A stretch of DNA of 64,000 bases from Streptomyces sp. SJL17-4. Lineage in GTDB: Bacteria > Actinomycetota > Actinomycetes > Streptomycetales > Streptomycetaceae. Positions within the stretch are counted from its first letter, which is position 1; every line of letters starts with the position of its first letter. The position numbers were made by a program, and so were the translations under genes. The notes under the pieces are model-generated. The model did no database searches, was not told where the DNA came from, and saw only the letters and a program-made list of their open reading frames with translations. The DNA lies in NCBI RefSeq assembly GCF_036826855.1, contig NZ_CP104578.1:3348001-3412000 (forward strand). The letters run 5' to 3'. Below, in pieces: positions 42,359-49,610 of the stretch.

Positions 42359-43641
42359 GGCGTACTCCTCGGAGGTACGGATCGGGCGGCGGGCTCGGCG
42401 GAGGGCCCGGCGGAGGCCCCGGCGGAGGCCCCGGCGGACGTGCCTCCGGTCGGGGAGGCGGAAGCCGCGGAGGAGACCCACCGGGCCGCGTCCTGCCGGG
42501 ACGCGAGGGCCCTGCGCCGCTCCTGGCGCTTCGCCAGCTGCCCGGGTCCGCGTCCGCCCGCGATCCGCGCGAGGACGAAGAGGAGCAGGACGAGCAGCAT
42601 GAGGACGGCGGCGGTGCCGAAACCGCGGGCGATCATGTTCGGTTCGGGCGACTTGACGAGCTCGAAGGTGGCGAGCGGCAGGGAGACCTGCGCGCCGGAG
42701 GTCGGCAGGGCGTTCAGTTCGGCGGTGAACCCGGCGGTCAGCAGCACGGGCGAGGTCTCCCCCACCCCGCGCGCGGTGCCGAGGATCACGGCCGTGGTCA
42801 GCCCCGAGCGGGCGGTCGGCAGGACGACGTGCCAGACCGTGCGCCAGCGCGAGGACCCCATGGCGTACGAGGCCTCCCGCAGCGTGCCCGGGACGAGCCG
42901 GATGACGACGTCGGAGGCGCGGATGATGATCGGGAGCATCATCACGGAGAGGGCGAGCGAGGCGGCGAGGCCGGAGCGCTCGGTGCCCAGGGCCAGGATG
43001 ACGGTCGCGTAGATGAAGAGTCCCGCGACGATCGAGGGCAGCGCCGTCATGGCCTCGACGATCGTGCGGACCAGACGCGCGAAGGGGCCGGGCACCTCGG
43101 TGAGGAAGATGGCGCAGACGATGCCGGTGGGAACGGTGATCGCGAGCGCGATGCCGACCTGTTCGAGGGTGCCGACGACGGCGTGCAGGATGCCGCCGAC
43201 GTCGAGCGGTTCCAGGGGTCCCGCCAGGCTCATGTCCTCGGTGAAGAAGTTGAGGTGGACGAGGGCCTTGCGGCCCTCCCAGAGCGTGAAGGCGACGACG
43301 AAGACGAGGACGGCGAGGAGCAGCAGACCGAGGCTGCGGACGACGACGCCGGCGATCCGGTCCCACACGGCGGGCCCGTCCTCGTCGAAGGAGACGAGCA
43401 GCGCGTACAGCCCGACGAAGAGGACGTACGCGACGATCACGAAGCCGACGGCGCCGCTGAAGGGCAGCAGGCGGGCGAAGAGGAGCCAGGTGAGGGCGAG
43501 CGAGGCGGCCGCGGCGCCGAGCAGCGCGTACACGTCGGAGGCGCGGGTGGTGCCGGTGGTGCGGCGGCGTTCGGGTCCGGGGGGCGGCGGGGCCTTCTCG
43601 GTGGGCGGTCGCAGCGTCGGCCGCTCCGGGGCGATGGTCAT
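42355..43641 (-). CDS. pstA: Phosphate ABC transporter permease PstA
   Basis: 428 residues from the ATG complementary to 43639-43641. The first part adds two or three TMs before the core. The core has six TMs and the permease EAA loop (REASYAMGSSRWRTVWHVVLP), with ETSPVLLTAGF near the end as in PstA. The tail beyond about 375 is Ser/Ala/Pro-rich and cytosolic. The gap to pstC is 50 bases. The family is usually about 280-360 residues, so both ends are extended. Confidence 0.9.
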   Translation of the reverse strand: MTIAPERPTLRPPTEKAPPPPGPERRRTTGTTRASDVYALLGAAAASLALTWLLFARLLPFSGAVGFVIVAYVLFVGLYALLVSFDEDGPAVWDRIAGVVVRSLGLLLLAVLVFVVAFTLWEGRKALVHLNFFTEDMSLAGPLEPLDVGGILHAVVGTLEQVGIALAITVPTGIVCAIFLTEVPGPFARLVRTIVEAMTALPSIVAGLFIYATVILALGTERSGLAASLALSVMMLPIIIRASDVVIRLVPGTLREASYAMGSSRWRTVWHVVLPTARSGLTTAVILGTARGVGETSPVLLTAGFTAELNALPTSGAQVSLPLATFELVKSPEPNMIARGFGTAAVLMLLVLLLFVLARIAGGRGPGQLAKRQERRRALASRQDAARWVSSAASASPTGGTSAGASAGASAGPSAEPAARSVPPRSTP

Positions 43642-43691
43642 CGGGTTCGGGTCCCCCTTGAGGAGAGCATGGGCTGTTGCCAGACAGGCCC

Positions 43692-44747
43692 TCAGGCGTC
43701 GCTGGTGGCGCCGGAGCGACTGCGCGCGACGATGGACGAGGCGGCGAAGTTGACGATCAGGGTCATGACGAAGAGGGCGAAGCCGGCCGCCATCAGGGCG
43801 GACATGCCGAAGGGCGTGGCTTCGCCGTAGCGCAGGGCGATGAGTGAGGACACCGAGCTGGTGCCGGTCTGCAGGACGTGCCACTGGATGGTGAAGACCT
43901 GCGAGATGACCATGTAGACGGCGATGGTCTCGCCGAGGGCGCGGCCGAGGCCGAGCATGGTGCCGCCGATCATGCCGCCCTTGCCGAAGGGCAGGACGAC
44001 GCTGCGGATCATGCCCCAGCGGGTGGCGCCGAGCGCGTACGCGCCCTCGCGTTCGCCCGCGGGGGCCTGGGAGAAGACCTCGCGCATGATCGAGCAGATG
44101 ATCGGCGCGACCATCATCGCGACGACGAGACCGGCGACGAAGGTCGACGAGGTGTAGACGGTGGGCGGGGCCAGCGGATCGTCGGGGTCGGCGCCGTCGA
44201 CGCGGAGGAACGGGATCCAGCCGAAGTACGTGGCGATCCAGCGGGCGATCGGGAGGATCGACTCCTCCAGCCAGAAGACGCCCCACAGGCCGTAGACGAC
44301 CGAGGGCACGGCGGCCATCAGGTCGACGGTGGAGATCAGGGTGCGGCGCAGCCGGGGCGCCGCGTACTCGGAGATGTAGAGCGCGGCTCCGGTGGCGAGC
44401 GGCACGGCCACGACGATCGCGACGAGGGCGATCAGGACGGTGCCGAGGAGGACGGACGCGATGCCGAACCGGCCGGCGTCGGGCTCCCAGTTCTCGGTGG
44501 TGAGGAAGGAGAATCCGGCGCGGTCGAGGGCCTGCCAGGCGCGGAGGAGCAGGAAGCCGCCGACGAGAAGCATGACCGCGAGGACGAAGCCGCCGCCGGT
44601 GCGGGCGACGGCTCGGAACACCCGGTCGGGAAGGCCGGGGTCGGCGTGGAGCCGTCTCGGCGCATCGGGCGGGGTGTCCGCCGGCGCGCCTGCCGGTGGT
44701 CTGCCGGACGGCGGTCCGGGCGGCGGGTCAAGGGTCTCGGTCGTCAC
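43692..44747 (-). CDS. pstC: Phosphate ABC transporter permease PstC
   Basis: 351 residues from GTG 44747. It has six TMs, the early FSFLTTENWEPDAGRFGI and AAVPSVVYGLWGVFWL motifs of PstC, and EAA loop REGAYALGATRWGMIRSVVLP, then ALGETIAVYMV. First gene of the eight-gene operon running to 33737. There is hardly any leader: the PHO-box-like repeats end 18 bases before the GTG, and TTACGT at about 44755-44760 could be the -10, so the mRNA may be leaderless. Confidence 0.93.
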   Translation of the reverse strand: MTTETLDPPPGPPSGRPPAGAPADTPPDAPRRLHADPGLPDRVFRAVARTGGGFVLAVMLLVGGFLLLRAWQALDRAGFSFLTTENWEPDAGRFGIASVLLGTVLIALVAIVVAVPLATGAALYISEYAAPRLRRTLISTVDLMAAVPSVVYGLWGVFWLEESILPIARWIATYFGWIPFLRVDGADPDDPLAPPTVYTSSTFVAGLVVAMMVAPIICSIMREVFSQAPAGEREGAYALGATRWGMIRSVVLPFGKGGMIGGTMLGLGRALGETIAVYMVISQVFTIQWHVLQTGTSSVSSLIALRYGEATPFGMSALMAAGFALFVMTLIVNFAASSIVARSRSGATSDA

Positions 44748-44765
44748 GGGAAGGACGTAAGTCCC

Positions 44766-44798
44766 GCCCGGTGGACATGTGTTCCACTCGACGTGAAC
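44766..44798 (-). promoter_or_regulatory. Three 11-nt direct repeats resembling a PHO box
   Basis: On the minus strand: GTTCACGTCGA, GTGGAACACAT, GTCCACCGGGC, in perfect 11-base phase. Streptomyces PhoP binds 11-nt direct repeat units of the form G(G/T)TCAYYYR(G/C)G. Units 1 and 3 fit well and unit 2 poorly. The site lies 19-51 bases before the pstC GTG. It predicts induction on phosphate starvation. Confidence 0.55.
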
Positions 44799-44825
44799 GA
44801 GGGGCGTGCGCGGGGCAACTTCCGT

Positions 44826-45212
44826 TCACGGTAAGGCAGTTGGGGCCCATCTGGGGCCCTCCGCGGCAAGCAGCGAACGGAACCGCGCATAGGCGGTGCG
44901 GCAGGTGGAATGGCGCTCGTAGGAGCGGCCGGAGAGGGCGGCTGTCCGTCCCTCGGCGTCGCGCAGCAGCCACACCCAGCCGTTGCCGCCGGCGGTGTGC
45001 TGCACGCCGCCGGCCATGTCCGCGTGTCCGACGCAGAGGGCCGTGAAGGCCTCCCGGCACCCGGCGTGGTCGTCGTAGCAGACCCCCGACCGCGCGACGA
45101 CCCTCCCGTTCTGCGTGACGAGCCGCCATCCGTAGCGTCCGTCGGGCCCCATGTCGACCAGACAACGCGTCCCGGACACACCGGTGTCCTTGGTCATCGC
45201 CCCCACCCCCAC
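44826..45212 (-). CDS. Tandem YegP/DUF1508-like small protein
   Basis: 128 residues, or 123 from the inner ATG at 45197 (MTKDTGVSG). Two similar halves are seen: YGWRLVTQNGRVVARSGVCY with DDHAGCREAF, and WVWLLRDAEGRTAALSGRSY with ERHSTCRTAY. This is the YegP (UPF0339) repeat, in which each unit carries a 'trial-x-Gly' strand pair and a helix. Function of the family is unknown. It ends 28 bases upstream of the PHO-box-like repeats, on the same strand as pstC. Confidence 0.65.
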   Translation of the reverse strand: MGVGAMTKDTGVSGTRCLVDMGPDGRYGWRLVTQNGRVVARSGVCYDDHAGCREAFTALCVGHADMAGGVQHTAGGNGWVWLLRDAEGRTAALSGRSYERHSTCRTAYARFRSLLAAEGPRWAPTALP

Positions 45213-45396
45213 AGTCTCGGCAAGCGCAATCTATTGAGACCGGGGTGACTGTTGGGTGCTAAACCAATTGCGGGGTTGCACGCTTCACCCGGAGGTTGCC
45301 CCTTGGACACCGGCAGCGCGGACGACCCATCGGGAACAGGACAGTCTGACCAGATCAGCGCCCCGCGCCGGCGGTGGACGTGTCGATTCTGCGAAG

Positions 45397-45476
45397 GGTC
45401 AGCCCGTCGCGAGCAAGGTCAGCCCGTCGCGAGCAAGGTCAGCCCGTCGCGAGCAGGGTCAGCCCGTCGCGAGCAG
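45397..45476. repeat. Four tandem 20-bp repeats at the end of the PH-domain gene
   Basis: GGTCAGCCCGTCGCGAGCA(A/G) starts at 45397, 45417, 45437 and 45457. The last copy is the 3' end of the gene at 45459 and includes its stop. Read on the minus strand each copy encodes LATG followed by TGA, so the terminal codons and stop have been duplicated three times beyond the gene. Confidence 0.85.
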
Positions 45477-46160
45477 GATCACCAGGAGCAGCAGCCCGGC
45501 CGCCGCGGGGCCGACGATCTCGTACGCCCAGCGCACCCGGGCCTCGCCCCGCGCGCCCGGGGTGCCGGCGCGGCGCTCGGCGAGTTCCCGCAGATCGGCG
45601 ATGGTCCGGTCGGTGGGCGCGGTGCGCGACGCGCTGTCCCGTACGTCGGCGGTGACCGGGGTACGGCCGTGCGGATCGTCCTGGGAGGCGCGGGAGGCGC
45701 GGCGGGCCGCGTTCTTGCGCTTGCGCAGGGAGACGGGGATGGCCCACAGCTGGTACTTGGCGCCGTCCTGGGTGAAGACCTCGCTGGAGTAGCCGGCGCG
45801 GACGTCGGCGACCGTCGACCAGGGCAGCGTGATCGACCGGAACGGGTTGCGGATCCGGAGCCGGTCGTCGTTGGCGTACACGGCGGGCCGGATCGTGAAG
45901 GCGACGATCAGCGGCGCGGCGAGGAGGAGGCCCGCGAGCGCGAGCCAGGGCGACCGGCCCTCGCCGCGGAACAGCACGTCACCGGCGAACAGAGCCGCGA
46001 GGACCAGCAGGAACACCCCGCTCGCGATCCCGAGGGGCGACCGGAAGACGCGGTCGGGGAACTCCCCGCCCGCGGGCTGCTGCCCCGCGGACGGCTGCTC
46101 GGGGGTCGACTCGCGGCTCGGCTCGTGGCTGGGCTCGGGGGTCGGCTCGGGGGTCGTCAT
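45459..46160 (-). CDS. Membrane protein with PH-like domain
   Basis: 233 residues. A Pro/Glu-rich N-terminus (about 1-35) precedes two TMs (about 45-62, 70-88), then a PH-like beta domain (about 92-150: RLRIRNPFRSITLPWSTVAD, VRAGYSSEVFT), a basic loop, and a final TM (about 213-231) ending LLATG. Such PH_6-type proteins are common in actinobacteria and have no assigned role. It is followed on the same strand by nothing; the class F sortase gene lies 33 bases upstream, so the two may be cotranscribed. Confidence 0.75.
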   Translation of the reverse strand: MTTPEPTPEPSHEPSRESTPEQPSAGQQPAGGEFPDRVFRSPLGIASGVFLLVLAALFAGDVLFRGEGRSPWLALAGLLLAAPLIVAFTIRPAVYANDDRLRIRNPFRSITLPWSTVADVRAGYSSEVFTQDGAKYQLWAIPVSLRKRKNAARRASRASQDDPHGRTPVTADVRDSASRTAPTDRTIADLRELAERRAGTPGARGEARVRWAYEIVGPAAAGLLLLVILLATG

Positions 46161-46193
46161 GGGCCGATTCTGCCTCAGGGGGCCGGTGGGGGC

Positions 46194-46850
46194 TCAGGCG
46201 GCCCGCGTGGCCACGAGATCCGCGTACAGAATGATGTTGTCGGGGCGGTGGCCGTCGACCAGCTCGCCGCCGCAGGTGATGAGGCGCAGCTCGGGGCGGT
46301 CGGTGTCGCCGTACACCTTGGCCGTCGGGAAGGTGTCCTTGTCGACCTGCTCCAGCTCCCTGACCCGGAAGACCGCGGTGGTGCCGTCGGCCCGGGTCAC
46401 GGTGATCTCGTCGCCGACCCCGACCTTGGAGACGTTCTTCAGTACGGCGGGGCCGCGGGCGGTGTCGAAGTGCCCGATGAGGACGGCGGGGCCGGGCTGG
46501 CCGGGCGTGACGCCCTTGTCGTACCAGCCGATCCGGTCGGCGTCCGCGACCGAGGGCACCTCGACGGTGCCGTCGGCGGCCAGTCCGAGCTCCAGGACGG
46601 GCCCGGTCGGGCCGGTGTCGACCCCGGCGGCGGGGACCCGTACCCGCACGGGCAGGGAGCGGGCCAGCGGGCGGACGGGAGCGGGGCTCACGGTCGGCGT
46701 GGGGGCGGCGGTGGCCTCGGAGATCCGCGCGGGCGGGGTGGCGGCCTGCTGCCCGCCCCCGGCCGAGCAACCGGTGAGCGCGGCGAGGGCGGCGAGAGCG
46801 GCCACGAGGACGACGGGGGCGATACGGGCGGGGTGACGGCGGCGGTTCAC
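46194..46850 (-). CDS. Class F sortase, lipoprotein form
   Basis: 218 residues from the GTG complementary to 46848-46850. A hydrophobic leader ends in LTGC, which may be a lipobox (Cys28). The sortase domain (about 65-215) holds all catalytic residues: H127 (LIGHFDT), C193 (RLITCGGEL) and R202 (HRPDNIILYADL). The order and spacing are those of class F sortases. It would cleave sorting signals of exported proteins; the secreted protein encoded upstream (47037-48359) is the likely partner. The frame open to 46964 was rejected. Confidence 0.88.
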   Translation of the reverse strand: MNRRRHPARIAPVVLVAALAALAALTGCSAGGGQQAATPPARISEATAAPTPTVSPAPVRPLARSLPVRVRVPAAGVDTGPTGPVLELGLAADGTVEVPSVADADRIGWYDKGVTPGQPGPAVLIGHFDTARGPAVLKNVSKVGVGDEITVTRADGTTAVFRVRELEQVDKDTFPTAKVYGDTDRPELRLITCGGELVDGHRPDNIILYADLVATRAA

Positions 46851-47036
46851 GGGCGGGCTCCGGGCGGGATTCGGCGGACGGCAAACGCCGGACGGGGTCC
46901 GGCCGGCCGCCGCGCGGGACGCGGCGACCGGCCGGGGGTGGGGTGTTGCTCCCGCTCGGGTCAAGGGGCAGGGAGTCGGGGTGGTGCGGGTGGTGCGGGG
47001 TGTGGGTGGCGCGAGGCGGGTGGTGCCGGGTGCGGG

Positions 47037-48359
47037 TCAGACGCGGGCAGCGGCGGCGGACCGGCGGCGCAGGACCACGAAGCCCAGACCGGCCGCGGCG
47101 ATCGAGGCCCCGGCGCCGGCCGCGAGCAGGGCGGTGTCGTCGCCCCCGGTGCCGAGCTCGGCACCTGCGGCGACCCCGCCCTTGGGGATGACGGAGGTCT
47201 GGCCGGTGTTGGTGGTGACGCCCGTGGTGCCGGTGGTGCCGGTCCCCGTCCCGGTCGCGCCGTTCGAGGTGTTACCCGGAACCGTCTCGAACGTGCAGCC
47301 CTTCGGGAGCTTCGGGAAGGCGTGCGTGGCACCCTTGGCGCCCACGCCGCCCTCGACCTGGGTGTAGAGCGACGGCGTGGCGCTCTTCGGGTCGATGATC
47401 CGGCCGACGAAGCCGACGCTCTTCGGCAGCGACGGGTGCGCCCGGTCGACCATCGCGAAGACCTGGTCCCGGCCGTTGTCGTCGGGGGTGCTGAACTCGG
47501 CCAGCGGACCCTGCCGGGTCATGAACAGCTCGGCCTTGGTGCCCGCGCCGATGCTGACCGTCCGGCTGACCGTGCACTTGCCGAGGACGACGACGCCCCC
47601 GGTGGTGGGCTCGGTCGACGGCTTGGCCTGCGACGCGCCGCCCGCGGCGACCGGCTGCGGGGCGCCCTGCTTCGACGAACCGGGGATGTACGCGGCGAAC
47701 CGGCCGTCCTGCTCCAGGACCACGACGGCCCTGCCGAAGGTCCACACGGAGCGGACGCCGGTCACGTAGGTGTAGCCACGCCCCTTGCCGTTCTCGATCA
47801 GCTGGAGGCCGAAGCGGCCGTCCTTCTTGTCGAGCTGGACGACGGTCCCGTCGGCGAGCCGGTAGGTGCCGGGCTTCGGGCCGGCGACGTTGCCGGCCCA
47901 GTTGTGGGTGGTGCCGTCCGGGTTCAGGACGAAGAACTCGCCGTTGTCCTGGCCCGCGACGGAGCGGGTGATCGCCTCCAGGGCGCCGACCGGGTGGCCC
48001 TCGCGGAAGAGCTCGGCGCGGTGGTTCTGCTCCTTGACCTTGTAGATCTTGGCGACGGTGCCGGTCATGAGGGTCTCGGTACGGACGAGGGTGCCCTTCG
48101 CGGTGTCCGCCGTATCCGCCGTGTCCGCCGTGTCCGCGGACTCCACCGCGTCCGAGGCGTCCGGGCCGGCCTCGGCCGGAACCTCGTCGGACGGCTTGAC
48201 GTCGGCGGACCTCACGCCGGGCGAGGCCGACGAGGTGGCCGTCGGGGCGGCGGTGACCGGTCCGCCGGCGGCGAAGGCGGTGCCCGCCGCCACGGCGGGG
48301 GTGAGGGCGACGCCCGCGACGAGGGCGGTGGTGATCGCGGTGCGAAGGGCGGTGCGCAT
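47037..48359 (-). CDS. Large secreted protein, possible class F sortase substrate
   Basis: 440 residues. Signal peptide (1-31). A Ser/Ala/Asp-rich region contains a TAD repeat (about 74-86). The body (about 90-365) is beta-rich, with NGEFFVLNPDGTTHNWAGN, two Cys and YVTGVRSVWTFGRAVVVLEQ. A Gly/Thr-rich linker follows, then IPKGGVAAGAELGTGG (about 393-408), a hydrophobic span and LRRRSAAAARV. This end is sortase-signal-like but not LPxTG. It lies 186 bases upstream of the class F sortase gene on the same strand. Function unknown. Confidence 0.7.
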   Translation of the reverse strand: MRTALRTAITTALVAGVALTPAVAAGTAFAAGGPVTAAPTATSSASPGVRSADVKPSDEVPAEAGPDASDAVESADTADTADTADTAKGTLVRTETLMTGTVAKIYKVKEQNHRAELFREGHPVGALEAITRSVAGQDNGEFFVLNPDGTTHNWAGNVAGPKPGTYRLADGTVVQLDKKDGRFGLQLIENGKGRGYTYVTGVRSVWTFGRAVVVLEQDGRFAAYIPGSSKQGAPQPVAAGGASQAKPSTEPTTGGVVVLGKCTVSRTVSIGAGTKAELFMTRQGPLAEFSTPDDNGRDQVFAMVDRAHPSLPKSVGFVGRIIDPKSATPSLYTQVEGGVGAKGATHAFPKLPKGCTFETVPGNTSNGATGTGTGTTGTTGVTTNTGQTSVIPKGGVAAGAELGTGGDDTALLAAGAGASIAAAGLGFVVLRRRSAAAARV

Positions 48360-48614
48360 AACGACTCCTGGAGATCAGGCAGGTGGATGAGTGAGTCGCA
48401 TGCCGCTTTTTCTCAGTCCGTTCGGGGGTTCGGCGAGGTCTGGCCGGCTGCTGAGGAAAAATCTAATGATCTTGTATTCAGGACTCGTCCACTCCATGTC
48501 ACGAGCCTGTGACAGGACTCACTCCACCCTCCCGACGCACGCCAACACGCCGAACCGCGGCGACCCCCCACCTGTGACCTCGCGCTCTGCGAAGCCCGTC
48601 CCCTGTACAGGTCG

Positions 48615-48629
48615 CTACGCGCGTAGATA
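48615..48629 (+). promoter_or_regulatory. CTACGCGCGTAG operator overlapping the deoC -10
   Basis: The 12-bp palindrome occupies 48615-48626, and its last bases form TAGATA (48624-48629), a good -10. Start of transcription would then fall near the GTG at 48640, giving a leaderless or nearly leaderless mRNA. A protein bound here would block RNA polymerase, so repression is expected. Confidence 0.65.
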
Positions 48630-48639
48630 TGCTCGACTG

Positions 48640-49605
48640 GTGACCATGCCCACCACTGCATCCGCAGCATCCGCATTCGCCGACGTGACCGCGTCCGACG
48701 GTGCGCTGCGCCGCTTCCTCCACGGGCTGCCCGGCGTCGACGCCGTCGGCCTGGAGGCGCGCGCCGCGTCCCTCGGCACCCGCTCGATCAAGACCACGTC
48801 CAAGGCGTACGCCATCGACCTGGCCATTTCCATGATCGACCTGACGACGCTCGAAGGCGCGGACACCCCGGGCAAGGTCCGGGCGCTCGCCGCCAAGGCC
48901 GTCCGCCCCGATCCGACCGACCGCACGACCCCGACGACCGCCGCCGTCTGTGTCTATCCGGACATGGTGGCCACCGCCAAGGCCGCCCTCGCGGGCTCCG
49001 GTGTGAAGGTCGCCTCGGTCGCCACCGCCTTCCCGGCCGGCCGGGCCGCGCTCCCCGTGAAGCTCGCCGACACGGCGGACGCGATCGCCGCGGGCGCCGA
49101 CGAGATCGACATGGTCATCGACCGTGGCGCCTTCCTCGCCGGCCACTACCTCCAGGTCTTCGAGCAGATCGCCGCGATCAAGGCGGAGTGCGGCGACCGC
49201 GCCCGTCTCAAGGTGATCTTCGAGACCGGCGAGCTGTCCACGTACGACAACATCCGGCGTGCCTCCTGGCTCGGCATGATGGCCGGCGCGGACTTCATCA
49301 AGACCTCGACCGGCAAGGTCGCGATCAACGCCACCCCGGCCAACACCCTGCTCATGCTGGAGGCCGTGCGCGACTTCCGCGCGCAGACCGGCGTGCAGAT
49401 CGGCGTGAAGCCGGCCGGCGGCATCCGCAACACCAAGGAAGCGATCAAGTTCCTGGTTCTCGTCAACGAGACCGTGGGTGAGGACTGGCTGGACAACCAC
49501 TGGTTCCGCTTCGGCGCCTCCAGCCTGCTCAACGACCTGCTGATGCAGCGCCAGAAGCTGGCGACCGGCCGTTACTCCGGCCCCGATTACGTGACGGTGG
49601 ACTGA
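48640..49605 (+). CDS. deoC: Deoxyribose-phosphate aldolase
   Basis: 321 residues from GTG 48640, or 319 from ATG 48646 (MPTTASAASA). Typical actinobacterial long DeoC. The Schiff-base lysine is in DFIKTSTGKVA, with the second lysine in QIGVKPAGGIRN and the Asp/Lys region LKVIFETGEL. It cleaves 2-deoxyribose-5-phosphate to glyceraldehyde-3-phosphate and acetaldehyde. The aldehyde dehydrogenase gene begins 5 bases after its stop and would oxidise the acetaldehyde. The operator upstream is shared with PNP and add. Confidence 0.94.
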   Translation: MTMPTTASAASAFADVTASDGALRRFLHGLPGVDAVGLEARAASLGTRSIKTTSKAYAIDLAISMIDLTTLEGADTPGKVRALAAKAVRPDPTDRTTPTTAAVCVYPDMVATAKAALAGSGVKVASVATAFPAGRAALPVKLADTADAIAAGADEIDMVIDRGAFLAGHYLQVFEQIAAIKAECGDRARLKVIFETGELSTYDNIRRASWLGMMAGADFIKTSTGKVAINATPANTLLMLEAVRDFRAQTGVQIGVKPAGGIRNTKEAIKFLVLVNETVGEDWLDNHWFRFGASSLLNDLLMQRQKLATGRYSGPDYVTVD

Positions 49606-49610
49606 TCAAC

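Noticed and set aside
40520..43366. 948-codon extension of the stalked PstS-like gene
   Set aside because: The extra N-terminal part is the wrong frame of pstA (Arg/Pro/His-rich). The signal peptide begins at the GTG at 42358.
45397..45476. Possible CRISPR array
   Set aside because: Repeats are contiguous 20-bp units without spacers.
45252..48512. 1086-codon open frame on the plus strand
   Set aside because: Antisense to the PH-domain, sortase and secreted-protein genes, with Gly/Arg/Asp-rich composition and no domain. The minus-strand genes have signal peptides and catalytic motifs.
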